Positions 9,187 through 18,049 of a stretch of DNA of 64,000 nucleotides are shown in pieces (the first letter of the stretch is position 1; each line of letters starts with the position of its first letter). The stretch covers positions 1-64,000 of the forward strand of contig RAZA01000023.1 of assembly GCA_003612485.1 (NCBI GenBank), read 5' to 3'. The DNA is from a bacterium D16-50 (GTDB lineage Bacteria > Bacillota > Clostridia > Lachnospirales > Lachnospiraceae). A model generated the notes under the pieces. The model was not told the DNA's origin. It was given only the letters and a program-made list of their open reading frames with translations, and made no database searches. A program made the translations under genes and the position numbers.

Positions 9187-9214
9187 GGGACAGACCTTCC
9201 ACATATCTTATAAT
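9187..9214 (+). promoter_or_regulatory. candidate promoter inside the terminator hairpin
   Basis: GGGACA (9187-9192), 16 bases, then a perfect TATAAT (9209-9214) located at the apex of the terminator hairpin. The predicted start near 9221 would leave the hairpin's 5' arm out of the message and free the GGGGGG ribosome site at 9224-9229. The -35 match is only partial. Confidence 0.5.
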
Positions 9215-9237
9215 AAGATATGTGGGGGGCTTTTTTT
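9195..9237 (+). terminator. intrinsic terminator overlapping the next promoter and ribosome site
   Basis: CCACATATCTTA (9199-9210) pairs perfectly with TAAGATATGTGG (9214-9225) around a TAA loop, extended by four outer pairs to 9195/9229. It is followed by C and seven T (9231-9237). It ends the coiled-coil gene. The downstream ATG follows the T-run directly. Confidence 0.9.
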
Positions 9238-9771
9238 ATGGCTTTGGTGGTAATCGACGCAGGGCACGGAGGAGCCAATCCGGGTGCAGTGTACGGCGGC
9301 AGGAGAGAGAAGGACGATGTGCTTGCCCTTTCCATGGAGGTAGGGAACATTCTGGAGAGAAACGGCGTGGACGTGTATTATACCAGAACATCGGATGTCT
9401 ATGAATCCCCGGCCCAGAAGACAGAAGAGGCAAATGCGGTGAGGGGGGACTATTTTGTGTCCATTCATCGTAATTCCAGCCCTTACCCGAATCAATATGC
9501 CGGGGTGGAGTCGCTGGTTTACAATCGTTACGGGGAGGCTGCAAGGCTGGCGGAAAATATCAATGCCAGACTGGAGGAGCTGGGATTCGCAAATCAGGGG
9601 GTCAATGAGAGAAAGGACTTGGTGGTGCTGAGCGGAAGCCAGATGCCGGCGGTTCTGACGGAGGTGGGATTCATCAATTCGGATAGCGACAACAGACTTT
9701 TTGACGAACGTTTCAATGACATTGCCAAGGCCATTGCAGACGGTATCCTTGCCACAGTATGGAGCAGCTGA
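9238..9771 (+). CDS. N-acetylmuramoyl-L-alanine amidase (Amidase_3, CwlD-like)
   Basis: Zinc amidase that cuts the muramic acid-L-alanine bond of peptidoglycan. It is short at 177 residues and consists of the catalytic domain alone. VVIDAGHGGANPG (residues 4-16) gives the first zinc histidine, SIHRNSS the second, and VLTEVGFINSDSDN the catalytic Glu. No signal peptide, wall-binding domain or membrane segment is visible, so its export route is unclear. The ATG at 9238 directly follows the terminator T-run with GGGGGG 8 bases before it; an in-frame ATG at 9220 inside the hairpin would add six residues. It overlaps pstS by 13 bases. Confidence 0.88.
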   Translation: MALVVIDAGHGGANPGAVYGGRREKDDVLALSMEVGNILERNGVDVYYTRTSDVYESPAQKTEEANAVRGDYFVSIHRNSSPYPNQYAGVESLVYNRYGEAARLAENINARLEELGFANQGVNERKDLVVLSGSQMPAVLTEVGFINSDSDNRLFDERFNDIAKAIADGILATVWSS

Positions 9772-10643
9772 GGAGTGGCGCCGGAGACGGGGCGGGGAAA
9801 GTGGTCTGGAGGTGGATTGTCCTTCTGGGGATGGCGGCGTTTTTCTTGGGAATCACCGGATCCCGGAGGACTCATGGGGAGGGACCGCCGGAGCTTGAGG
9901 GGACCATACGGATGGCAGGCAGCACTTCTATGGAGAAGCTGGCAGGCGCATTGGCAGAGGTGTTCATGGAAGAGCACCCCGGAGTGACAGTGACCATAGA
10001 GTTTATTGGCTCCAGCGCCGGGGCAGAAGCAGTCATGAAGGGCAGCGCGGACATAGCAAATCTATCCCGGAGCATCAGCCCGGAGGAGGCGGCTGCAGGC
10101 ATGGTGGAGAACAAGGTGGCTGTCTGCGGCATAGCGGTGTGCGTGGATCCCTCAAATCCGGTTCAGAATCTGACGAAGGGACAGCTTGCAGATATCTACG
10201 GGGGCAGGATAACGCGCTGGAAGGATGTGGGCGGGGAGGATCTGCCGATTGTGGTGGTGGGCCGGGAGGCCGGTTCGGGCACAAGGGAGGCCTTCGAGGA
10301 AAGCCTTGATCTGGAGGATGGGTGCGTTCATGCCAATGAGATGGACAGTGCGGGAGCCGTCATGGCCAGAGTATCAAGGACTCCGGGAGCCATAGGCTAT
10401 CTGTCCCTTGACACTGCAAACGATACGGTTCGCCTGCTGAGTCTGGACGGCGCAAAAGCCACTGGGGAAAATGTCCGGGAGGGAAAGTATGGCTTGGCCA
10501 GTCCCTATATCATGGCCACCAAGGGAGATATGTCCGCTCAGTCCGCTCTGGTGCGGGAATGGTTTCGGTTTGTGTACAGCCCGGAGGGACAAAAGATCGT
10601 GGAGAGGATGCTGGATTTCGGTATGAACGGAAAGGGAGGCTGA
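9759..10643 (+). CDS. pstS: phosphate ABC transporter substrate-binding protein
   Basis: PstS-type binding protein (294 residues) that delivers inorganic phosphate to PstCA. A hydrophobic segment (IVLLGMAAFFLGITG, about 20-34) serves as signal or anchor. There is no lipobox cysteine, unlike most Gram-positive PstS proteins. The phosphate-binding loops AGSTSMEKL, GSSAGAEAV and REAGSGTREAF are present. The start overlaps the amidase by 13 bases; an in-frame GTG at 9801 with a GGGG-rich stretch upstream is an alternative start. It is followed by pstC, pstA and pstB. No Pho-box-like repeat was recognised upstream. Confidence 0.9.
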   Translation: MEQLRSGAGDGAGKVVWRWIVLLGMAAFFLGITGSRRTHGEGPPELEGTIRMAGSTSMEKLAGALAEVFMEEHPGVTVTIEFIGSSAGAEAVMKGSADIANLSRSISPEEAAAGMVENKVAVCGIAVCVDPSNPVQNLTKGQLADIYGGRITRWKDVGGEDLPIVVVGREAGSGTREAFEESLDLEDGCVHANEMDSAGAVMARVSRTPGAIGYLSLDTANDTVRLLSLDGAKATGENVREGKYGLASPYIMATKGDMSAQSALVREWFRFVYSPEGQKIVERMLDFGMNGKGG

Positions 10644-10687
10644 AAACAAAGAGACGGCAACTGGAAAAAAGGCTTGGAGAGGGGCAT

Positions 10688-11692
10688 ATGGAAGCATTGT
10701 CAGGTACATACACAGCAAAAAAGACAAAAGAGCACCCGTTGAGGAGGGATGAAAATGGAAGAAAAGAGACGGGGATTTCCATCATGGGAGAGGCGGGGAA
10801 GCCGGCTCTGTGGGATGCCGTTGCCGGGGCTGTGCTTCTGTTTGGCGCAGTCATCTCCGTTCTGGCGGTGACAGCCCTTTTCTTTTATGTGGTCTCTAAC
10901 GGCATTCCGGCGCTGAAGGAGGTGGGGATGGGAGAGGCTCTGTTTGGCACGGTCTGGAAGCCTGTGGCGGCCGATCCCCGGTACGGCATGCTTCAGATGA
11001 TTCTTGCCTCTTTGGCAGGAGCCCTTCTGGCGGCGCTGATTGGTATGCCCATAGGGGTTCTGACAGCCGTGTTTCTGGTGGAGATATCGGGAAAAAGGGC
11101 CGCGGGGACAGTCCGGGCCGCGGTGGAGCTGCTGGCGGGAATTCCCTCGGTAGTCTACGGACTGCTGGGGGTCTACCTATTGAACCCTCTGATGTATAGG
11201 CTGGAGCTGAAGCTATTTGCGGATTCGCCGGCACATAGGTTCACCGGCGGAGCAAACTTGCTCTCGGCGTCGCTGGTGCTGGCGGTGATGATCCTGCCCA
11301 CGGTCATCAATGTCAGCGAGACTGCCATACGCAGGGTGTCGCCGGATATCCGGGCAGCCTCACTGGCACTGGGAGCCTCTCAGGTACAGACTGTTTTTCG
11401 GGTGGTTCTGCCGGCGGCCAGATCGGGAATTGCCGCGGCCGTGGTTCTGGGGCTGGGAAGGGCGCTGGGAGAGGCTACTGCCGTCATGCTTGTGGCAGGA
11501 AACAGCGTGGATATTCCCCTGCCCTTTCATTCCGTTCGCTTCCTTACCACCACCATCGTCAGCGAAATGGGGTATTCTCACGGAATTCATAGGCAAATGC
11601 TGTTTACCATGGGGCTGGTTTTGTTTCTGCTTATCATGCTGTTTAACATGCTTCTGGGAAGGAGCCTTAGGAAAGGGGGACAAAGTGGATAG
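10688..11692 (+). CDS. pstC: phosphate ABC transporter permease
   Basis: Inner-membrane subunit of the Pst phosphate importer with about six membrane segments and the typical EAA-like loop (ALGASQVQTVFRVVLPAARSG). The ATG at 10688 is preferred because GGAGAGG lies just upstream, giving 334 residues. The frame continues upstream to 10559 into pstS, and an in-frame ATG at 10784 would remove a polar 32-residue N-terminus. It ends 8 bases into pstA, showing translational coupling. Confidence 0.92.
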   Translation: MEALSGTYTAKKTKEHPLRRDENGRKETGISIMGEAGKPALWDAVAGAVLLFGAVISVLAVTALFFYVVSNGIPALKEVGMGEALFGTVWKPVAADPRYGMLQMILASLAGALLAALIGMPIGVLTAVFLVEISGKRAAGTVRAAVELLAGIPSVVYGLLGVYLLNPLMYRLELKLFADSPAHRFTGGANLLSASLVLAVMILPTVINVSETAIRRVSPDIRAASLALGASQVQTVFRVVLPAARSGIAAAVVLGLGRALGEATAVMLVAGNSVDIPLPFHSVRFLTTTIVSEMGYSHGIHRQMLFTMGLVLFLLIMLFNMLLGRSLRKGGQSG

Positions 11693-12569
11693 CATCTTAA
11701 GACCCCGGAAGAGAGGGCCGGGAGAAGCGTTCGTGCTGGCAGCCGTCCATGGAGCGGCATACCTTTCCCTGTTCCTGCTCCTTGGCATGATAGGATATCT
11801 GTTCTTCAAGGGATTCCGAGAGCTGAGTCTGGACTTTTTTACCTCGGTCACAAGCTTATTGAAGGGGACGGTGGGGATCGGGGGCAATCTGGTGAACAGC
11901 TTGTACATAGTCATTATGGCATTGGCCGTCTCGGTTCCTCTGGGGGTGGGGACGGCGGTTTTTCTGAATGAGTATGCGGGGCCGGGGAGGCTGAACAGTC
12001 TGGTGGGACTGGCCATGGATACCTTGTCCGGCATTCCCTCCGTTATATTCGGTCTATTCGGAATGGTGTTTTTCGGGGAGGTTCTGGGGCTGGGGTATTC
12101 TTTGCTGAGCGGCGCTCTGACCCTTGCGCTGGCGGTACTGCCTCTGATCACAAAGAACACGCAGGAGGCGCTGCGGGCGGTGCCGGAAGGCTTCCGCAGT
12201 GCCGCTCTGGGCATGGGGGCCACGAAATGGCATATGATACGCACGGTCCTGCTTCCGTCCGCCCGTCCCGGAATACTCACCGGGGTGACGCTGGCGGTGG
12301 GACGTATCGTGGGGGAGTCGGCGGCGCTGCTCTTCACCGCAGGCAGCGCAAGGAATCTGCCCCGTCTGGGAAGAGGGATCGGTGAGATCCTGACGGGGCT
12401 TAAGGACAAGATATTCGATTCAGGCGGAACCCTCACCATCGAGCTGTACCTGCAGGTGCAAAGAGGAGAGTTCGGCACGGCCTTTGGGATCAGCTGCGTC
12501 CTGCTACTGATCGTTCTGGCAGGGAACCTGCTGCTGAGGCTTGCCGTGAAGGGCATGGCCGGGAAGTAG
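11685..12569 (+). CDS. pstA: phosphate ABC transporter permease
   Basis: Second permease of the Pst importer, 294 residues. The GTG start overlaps the pstC end by 8 bases and is preceded by a GGGGGA ribosome site. It has six predicted membrane segments and a conserved cytoplasmic loop, ALGMGATKWHMIRTVLLPSA. The earlier in-frame ATG at 11310 lies deep in pstC and is not credible. It is followed closely by pstB. Confidence 0.93.
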   Translation: MDSILRPRKRGPGEAFVLAAVHGAAYLSLFLLLGMIGYLFFKGFRELSLDFFTSVTSLLKGTVGIGGNLVNSLYIVIMALAVSVPLGVGTAVFLNEYAGPGRLNSLVGLAMDTLSGIPSVIFGLFGMVFFGEVLGLGYSLLSGALTLALAVLPLITKNTQEALRAVPEGFRSAALGMGATKWHMIRTVLLPSARPGILTGVTLAVGRIVGESAALLFTAGSARNLPRLGRGIGEILTGLKDKIFDSGGTLTIELYLQVQRGEFGTAFGISCVLLLIVLAGNLLLRLAVKGMAGK

Positions 12570-12578
12570 GGAGTGGGG

Positions 12579-13337
12579 ATGAAAGAGGGAAAGATACAGG
12601 CTTTGGGTCTGGAGCTCCATTATGGGGGAAAACATGCGCTGAAAAACATATGTCTGGAGATCCGGGGGAATGCGGTGACGGCGCTGATCGGCCCAAGCGG
12701 ATGCGGCAAATCCACATTTTTGAAATGCATCAACCGCATGAACGATCTGGTGGACGGGGTGAAAATAGAGGGAAGGCTTCTGCTGGACGGGGAGGATGTC
12801 TATGACAAGAGGGTCAATACTGTCCTGCTGCGCAAGAAGGTGGGCATGGTATTCCAACAGCCAAGTCCGTTTCCCATGAGCATCTACGACAACATTGCCT
12901 ATGGACCCAGACTTCATGGGCTGAGAAACGGGGCGGAGCTGGACCGGAGGGTGGAGGAGGCCCTGCAGCGGGCGGCGGTTTTTGAGGAGGTGAAGGACCA
13001 GCTGGACCGGCCGGCTCTGGGGCTGTCCGGGGGACAGCAGCAGAGGATCTGCATTGCCAGAGCGCTTGCGGTGGAGCCGGAGGTATTACTGATGGATGAG
13101 CCTACATCAGCGCTGGATCCCATATCCACATTGAAGATAGAAGAACTTATATCCGGTTTAAAGAAAAAATATACTTTGGTGGTAGTGACCCACAATATGC
13201 AGCAGGCAGCCAGAATATCGGAGGACGCGGCCTTTTTTCTGGCGGGGGAGGTGGTGGAGGCAGGGACGGCGGACAGCATATTCTGCCGGCCCAAGGATAA
13301 GAGGACCCAGGACTATCTTGGGGGGCGCTTTGGATGA
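12579..13337 (+). CDS. pstB: phosphate ABC transporter ATP-binding protein
   Basis: ATPase of the Pst importer, 252 residues from the ATG at 12579, which has GGGAG 5 bases upstream; a GTG at 12573 is the alternative. Walker A GPSGCGKST is near residue 38, the PstB-typical FQQPSPFPMSIYDNIAYGPR follows the Q-loop, the signature LSGGQQQR is near 147, Walker B LLMDEPTSALDP near 170, and the switch histidine is in VVVTHNMQQA. PhoU normally follows pstB but is absent here, as is a PhoB/PhoR pair. Confidence 0.96.
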   Translation: MKEGKIQALGLELHYGGKHALKNICLEIRGNAVTALIGPSGCGKSTFLKCINRMNDLVDGVKIEGRLLLDGEDVYDKRVNTVLLRKKVGMVFQQPSPFPMSIYDNIAYGPRLHGLRNGAELDRRVEEALQRAAVFEEVKDQLDRPALGLSGGQQQRICIARALAVEPEVLLMDEPTSALDPISTLKIEELISGLKKKYTLVVVTHNMQQAARISEDAAFFLAGEVVEAGTADSIFCRPKDKRTQDYLGGRFG

Positions 13338-13344
13338 GACGAAA

Positions 13345-13374
13345 AAAGGCCGCAGCAAATCGGCTGCGGCCTTT
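13345..13374. terminator. bidirectional terminator between pstB and the CNNM gene
   Basis: A 12-bp stem (13345-13356 with 13363-13374, core GGCCGCAGC/GCTGCGGCC) and a 6-base loop. A-rich bases on the left flank give the minus-strand transcript a T-run, and TTTGTCTGT follows on the plus strand. It sits between convergent genes and probably serves both. Confidence 0.88.
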
Positions 13375-13388
13375 GTCTGTCAGGGGCG

Positions 13389-14696
13389 TTACTCGCCCTT
13401 TTCGCTTTTTTCCTCTTCTTCCTCGGCGCCTTCCTCCTTGGGAGTTTCCTCCTCCGGAAGGGTCAGAAGAACCTTGACGATTCGCGTCTGGTCTATGCCG
13501 TGAACCTTCAGCCGGATACCGCTGGGCAAAGAAACTTCTTCTCCGTCTTCAGGCAGGCTGTTCAGACATTCAATGATAATTCCGCCTATGGAATCATAAT
13601 CGTCGCTGTCCAGCTTAGTGCCCAGAGCATTGTTGATATCGTCCAGCTTCATGCTTCCTTCTACCAGATAGGTACGTTCGTCCATCTTCTTGATCAGTTC
13701 TTTCTCGTCCGCGTCGTATTCGTCCCGGATCTCTCCGACGATTTCCTCCAGCAGATCTTCCAGAGTGATCATGCCTATGGTGGCGCCGTATTCGTTCAGC
13801 ACGAAGGTGACGCTGGTGGTCTTTTCCCGAAGCTCATAGAGCAGGTCGGCCACCTTTTTGAACTCGTATGTATAATGTGCATTGCGGAGGATGGATTTGA
13901 TGTGGAACTCGGCGCCATGCTCCGTAAGGATGAAATCCTTGATATTGATGAAGCCTACAATGTTGTCCTGATCCTCCTGATAGACGGGAAGACGGGTATA
14001 CATGGAGCTTCGGAATATGGTCAGCACTTCCTCGTAGGTGCTGTTGATGTCCGCGGATACCATGTTGATTCTGGGGATCATGATGTCCTTGGCCCGGGCG
14101 TCGGAGAAGTCGAACACATTGTAGATCATTTCCTTTTCTTCGGTCTCGATGACGCCGTCTTCATGACTCACATCCACATAGGTGCGCAGTTCGGCCTCGG
14201 TCATAGTGGTGATCTTCTTGCTGGGATCGATGCGCATCATGCGCAGGATACCATTGGCGGTTTTGTCCACCACGAAGATAACGGGGGTGAGAAGCTGTAC
14301 CAGACCGTAAATAATTCCGCTGTAAGCAAGGGATATCTTCTCAGAGGAGGTCATGGCCCATGTCTTGGGAACGATTTCACCGAAAAGCAGGATCACGATG
14401 GTCAGTATACCCGTGGCGATGCCTACAGGCATGCTGATACGCATGGCAAGAGTTGTGGCCAGAGATGAGGCTGACAGATTTACGATATTGTTGCCGATGA
14501 GAATGGCGCTGAGCATTTTGCTGTAGTTTTCAAGGATTTTGTTCACCCTTGCAGCGCGCTTGTTGCCCTCTTCCTCCAGCGCTCGGAGCCGTATGCGGTT
14601 GACAGTGCTGAAAGCAGTCTCCGCCGAGGAAAAAAAGCAGGATAGGAAAACCAGAAAAAACAGTACTAAAAGTTGTAGGGCACCTGGAACGTCCAA
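13389..14696 (-). CDS. CNNM/CorC-HlyC family membrane protein with CBS domains
   Basis: Membrane protein of 435 residues of the CNNM/CBS/CorC_HlyC family (the family was historically labelled haemolysin), linked to magnesium or cation efflux. Residues 1-140 form the CNNM transmembrane domain (MDVPGALQLLVLFFLVFLSC, GNNIVNLSASSLATT). A CBS pair follows at about 205-330 (IMIPRINMVSADI, RLPVYQEDQDNIVGFI, LEDLLEEIVGEI), then a CorC_HlyC domain. The tail is strongly acidic (EEEEEKSEKGE). The start is TTG with AAAGGAG about 10 bases upstream; no ATG lies near. It is transcribed alone from its own promoter and ends at the shared terminator. Confidence 0.92.
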   Translation of the reverse strand: MDVPGALQLLVLFFLVFLSCFFSSAETAFSTVNRIRLRALEEEGNKRAARVNKILENYSKMLSAILIGNNIVNLSASSLATTLAMRISMPVGIATGILTIVILLFGEIVPKTWAMTSSEKISLAYSGIIYGLVQLLTPVIFVVDKTANGILRMMRIDPSKKITTMTEAELRTYVDVSHEDGVIETEEKEMIYNVFDFSDARAKDIMIPRINMVSADINSTYEEVLTIFRSSMYTRLPVYQEDQDNIVGFINIKDFILTEHGAEFHIKSILRNAHYTYEFKKVADLLYELREKTTSVTFVLNEYGATIGMITLEDLLEEIVGEIRDEYDADEKELIKKMDERTYLVEGSMKLDDINNALGTKLDSDDYDSIGGIIIECLNSLPEDGEEVSLPSGIRLKVHGIDQTRIVKVLLTLPEEETPKEEGAEEEEEKSEKGE

Positions 14697-14742
14697 AAAA
14701 GTTCACTCCTTTATTTTTTATTTTGCAGTACATTTAGAGATT

Positions 14743-14772
14743 AATATACTATAACAGATAAGTGTTTGTCAA
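14743..14772 (-). promoter_or_regulatory. promoter for the CNNM gene
   Basis: On the minus strand, TTGACA (14772-14767) with an 18-base spacer and TATATT (14748-14743). It lies about 50 bases before the TTG start. Confidence 0.75.
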
Positions 14773-14879
14773 GTTCCGGGACTCTCCGGCATATGATTTA
14801 ATAAAAAGTTTATAGACTGCTGAGGCGGGCAGGACAAGGACTTATCAGGCGTGCCTCAGGGGCGGACTAGGAGGGTGAG

Positions 14880-15266
14880 ATGAAGGATTTGGAACGGATG
14901 GAGAAAGCATCGGGAGTGCCGGTGGCGTTTTTGCTGAAGAGTCTTCTTTTTTCGTACATATTGACGGTGCTGATGCTGGGAGTGCTGGCGTTTTTGCTGT
15001 ATAAGCTGCAGCTGGGGGAAAAGGCCGTGAACATGGCCATCATCGTGATCTATGTGGCGGCGACGGCATTGGGAGGCTTTCTTGCTGGAAAGCGGATGAA
15101 GAGCAGAAGGTTTTTGTGGGGACTTTTGCTGGGCGGAGCTTATTTCCTCATATTGACCGCGGTCTCTCTGATCGTAGGGAAAGGAAACATCCAGATGGGA
15201 AGCTCCTTCTTTACGACTCTGGTGCTTTGCGCGGGCGGCGGCATGCTGGGAGGGATGTTGAGCTGA
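14880..15266 (+). CDS. TIGR04086/YrzE-type small membrane protein
   Basis: A 128-residue protein with four predicted membrane segments and short cytoplasmic ends (start MKDLERMEKASGVPVAFLLK; Gly-rich last helix CAGGGMLGGML). The start has AGGAGGGTGAG directly upstream. It resembles the TIGR04086 family, which in Clostridia is usually found beside the secDF and SCIFF genes; here secDF follows after 307 bases but no SCIFF peptide gene lies between. Function unknown. Confidence 0.75.
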   Translation: MKDLERMEKASGVPVAFLLKSLLFSYILTVLMLGVLAFLLYKLQLGEKAVNMAIIVIYVAATALGGFLAGKRMKSRRFLWGLLLGGAYFLILTAVSLIVGKGNIQMGSSFFTTLVLCAGGGMLGGMLS

Positions 15267-15405
15267 AGGGTGCTCTTAGGGAGGAAGAAGCCCGTATATG
15301 GGAACGCCGGACTTTTCCATAAGGGCTTGAGGGAACCAAAAGGCAAAAAAGGGGATGAAAAATCATCTCTTCCTTTAAAAAGTATTTCTTTTTACAGAAA
15401 AACCT

Positions 15406-15433
15406 TTTACAAAAATATATTTTATGGTATACT
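15406..15433 (+). promoter_or_regulatory. promoter for secDF
   Basis: TTTACA (15406-15411), 16 bases, then TATACT (15428-15433) preceded by TGG, an extended -10. It gives secDF a leader of about 130 bases. The rest of the 15267-15573 gap holds an imperfect AAGCCC/GGGCTT stem near 15290-15330 and no coding frame I can support. Confidence 0.7.
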
Positions 15434-15464
15434 GGCTTAAGACTTCTTGTATTAAGCTTTTGCG

Positions 15465-15486
15465 AGCAGCGGATCCCTTCGCTGCT
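15465..15486 (+). promoter_or_regulatory. leader hairpin upstream of secDF
   Basis: AGCAGCG (15465-15471) pairs with CGCTGCT (15480-15486) around an 8-base loop, early in the secDF leader. No T-run follows. Confidence 0.45.
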
Positions 15487-15573
15487 TAAACTTTGTGCAT
15501 TCGCGGCGTTGCTGCAGGGAATGGCATTCAAGGGCGGAAACATAAAAAGATACCAAAAGAAAGGAAAAGGGAT

Positions 15574-17838
15574 ATGAGTAAGAACAAAGCGATAGCGGTG
15601 CTTCTGTGCGTCCTGCTGCTTTTAGCCGGGGTCACTTATGTGGATCTGTTCGGTGTGAACGCAGAAGGGGACGGCAGCGCGTCGGATGTGAACCTTGGTC
15701 TGGATCTGGCCGGGGGCGTCAGCATCACCTATCAGGTGGTGGGGGAGGAGAATCCCAGTTCCACGGACATGCAGGATACCATCGCAAAGCTTCAGAAGCG
15801 TGTGGAGGGCTACAGCACTGAGGCCATTGTGTATCAGGAAGGCGCAAACCGGATCAATATTGAGATTCCCGGAGTCAGCGATGCCAACGCGATTCTGCAG
15901 GAGCTGGGCAGGCCCGGAGCATTGTACTTTATTTCCCAGACGGATTCGGAGGGGAACCAGAACTATGCGCAGCAGTCGGTGCGCAATGAGGACGGCACCT
16001 ATGGCTACGCCTACGTGCTGAACAAGACCATCGACGAGCTGTTAGAGGACGGTTCCGTCATGCTGCAGGGCACGGATGTGAAGGATGCCCGTGCAGGCAC
16101 CGTAAACGACAAGCTGGGAACGGTGAACGCGGTGGATCTGACCATGACCGACGAGGGAAAGGAAAAGTTCGCCCAGGCCACCCAGAGGGCCTTTGACAAG
16201 GGAGAGACTCTGGCTATCTATTATGATGGCGCAATCATCAGCGCTCCCAATGTAAAAGCGGTCATCACGGACGGCAGCGCACAGATTTCCCCCATGGAGT
16301 CCTTCGAGAGAGCGGAGAGCCTTGCGTCCACCATCCGCATCGGCGGCCTGAGGCTGGAGCTGGAGGAGCTGCATTCCAAGGTGGTGGGAGCCCAGCTGGG
16401 GGTTGAGGCTATCGACACGAGCCTGAAGGCGGGGGCCATCGGCCTGCTTATCGTGGTTGTTTTCATGATCGCGGTGTATCTGCTGCCCGGCGTGGCGTCT
16501 GCCATCGGCCTGCTGGTGTATGTGGCGCTGGTGGTGCTGCTTTTGAACGGCTTTGACATGACTCTGACCTTGTCCGGCGTTGCGGGCATCATTCTGTCCA
16601 TAGGCATGGCGGTGGATGCCAATGTAATTATTTTCGCCCGTATCCGGGAGGAGCTTGCATCGGGCAAGACCGTCCGCAATGCGGTGAAGGCGGGCTTTGA
16701 CAAGGCGCTTTCCGCCATTATCGACGGCAATATCACAACCCTGATCGCGGCAGCAGTCCTGCTGGTATTGGGTCCGGGGAGCGTGAAGGGCTTCGCCCAG
16801 ACGCTGGCGCTGGGTATCGTGCTCTCCATGTTTATCGCGCTGGTTGTGACCAGATACCTTCTGTACGCCTTCTATGCGCTGGGGCTTAAGAGCGAGAAGC
16901 TCTACGGAGTTGGAAAAGAGCATAAGACATTGAATTTCCTTTCCAAAAAGGCATTCTTTTTTGGAATTTCTGCAGGACTGATCGTGGCAGGCTTTGTGGT
17001 CATGGGCGTATACAAGGCAACCGGCGGGGATGCCTTAAACTATAGTCTGGAGTTCAAGGGCGGAACGGCCACCACGGTGACTTTTAAAGAGGAGATGACT
17101 CTGGAGAAGGCCAACGCAGAGGTGGCTCCTCTGATCGAGGGGATCGCAGGCGGCGCGGTGCAGATTCAGACGGTGCAGGATTCCAACGAGGTGATTTTCA
17201 AGACGGCTACCCTGAATGTAGAGCAGAGGGAGGCGGTCAACGAGATGCTGGCGGAGAAGTTCGGAATCGACGAGAGCATGGTGACTTCGGAGACCATCAG
17301 CTCCACCATCAGCAACGAGATGAAATCCGACACCATCTTGTCTGTGGCAGTGGCAATCATCTGTATGCTGATCTATATCAGAATCCGCTTCAGCGACATC
17401 CGTTTCGGCATCAGCAGCATCGCGGCCCTGCTCCACGACGTGCTGATAGTGCTGGCCTTCTACGCGGCGGTGAGAATATCCGTGAGCAATACCTTCGTGG
17501 CTTGTATGCTGACCATCGTGGGTTATTCCATCAATGCAACCATCGTCATTTTTGACCGTATCCGGGAGAACATGGGAACCATGACCCACAAGGACGACCT
17601 GAAGGAGACTATAAACAAGAGTATTACCAATACCATGTCCAGAAGTATTTTTACTTCCCTCACCACCTTCATCATGGTGGCGGTGCTGTACATTCTGGGC
17701 GTCACCAGCATTCGGGATTTTGCCCTGCCCCTGATGGTAGGCATCGTGTGCGGAACCTATTCTTCCATCTGTCTGGCGGGAGCCTTGTGGTATGTGCTGC
17801 GGGTGAAGTTCCCTCCCAAGACGGAGGCTCAGAAATAA
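15574..17838 (+). CDS. secDF: fused protein-export membrane protein SecDF
   Basis: Proton-driven accessory subunit of the Sec translocase that aids late steps of protein export. SecD and SecF are one 754-residue chain, as in Bacillus. The SecD half has an N-terminal membrane segment, an extracellular P1 region with the LGLDLAGGVSITYQV signature, and five membrane segments with GMAVDANVIIFARIREEL. The SecF half begins near residue 450 with a new membrane segment, then LEFKGGT and YSINATIVIFDRIREN. The ATG at 15574 has AAGGGA upstream; the longer frame from 15493 lies in the leader. YajC is not adjacent. A strong terminator ends the unit. Confidence 0.96.
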   Translation: MSKNKAIAVLLCVLLLLAGVTYVDLFGVNAEGDGSASDVNLGLDLAGGVSITYQVVGEENPSSTDMQDTIAKLQKRVEGYSTEAIVYQEGANRINIEIPGVSDANAILQELGRPGALYFISQTDSEGNQNYAQQSVRNEDGTYGYAYVLNKTIDELLEDGSVMLQGTDVKDARAGTVNDKLGTVNAVDLTMTDEGKEKFAQATQRAFDKGETLAIYYDGAIISAPNVKAVITDGSAQISPMESFERAESLASTIRIGGLRLELEELHSKVVGAQLGVEAIDTSLKAGAIGLLIVVVFMIAVYLLPGVASAIGLLVYVALVVLLLNGFDMTLTLSGVAGIILSIGMAVDANVIIFARIREELASGKTVRNAVKAGFDKALSAIIDGNITTLIAAAVLLVLGPGSVKGFAQTLALGIVLSMFIALVVTRYLLYAFYALGLKSEKLYGVGKEHKTLNFLSKKAFFFGISAGLIVAGFVVMGVYKATGGDALNYSLEFKGGTATTVTFKEEMTLEKANAEVAPLIEGIAGGAVQIQTVQDSNEVIFKTATLNVEQREAVNEMLAEKFGIDESMVTSETISSTISNEMKSDTILSVAVAIICMLIYIRIRFSDIRFGISSIAALLHDVLIVLAFYAAVRISVSNTFVACMLTIVGYSINATIVIFDRIRENMGTMTHKDDLKETINKSITNTMSRSIFTSLTTFIMVAVLYILGVTSIRDFALPLMVGIVCGTYSSICLAGALWYVLRVKFPPKTEAQK

Positions 17839-17855
17839 AGAGGCGGCAGACATTG

Positions 17856-17888
17856 AAAAAGACATCCTGCGGGGCAGGGTGTCTTTTT
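17856..17888 (+). terminator. terminator after secDF
   Basis: A 15-bp stem, 17856-17870 with 17874-17888 (core GACATCCTGC/GCAGGGTGTC, one G-U pair), GGG loop, ending in a run of T. Strong intrinsic terminator. Confidence 0.93.
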
Positions 17889-18049
17889 TTGCGTTGATAC
17901 ATGGTGGTTTTTGCGCAAATGGCGGGAGAGTATGGGGAGAAAAATTTTTGAAAGAAAAGGAAAGAAAACCATAAAATGAGAAATACTGTATAGGAAGGAC
18001 AAATCGGGGACGAAGCAGGACACAAAGCAGGGCATGGACGCAAAAAATC

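Noticed and set aside
13338..13388. phoU gene after pstB
   Set aside because: Only 51 bases with a bidirectional terminator separate pstB from a convergent gene.
15267..15573. SCIFF peptide gene expected between the TIGR04086-type gene and secDF
   Set aside because: No short frame with clustered cysteines is present; only a promoter and leader hairpins were found.
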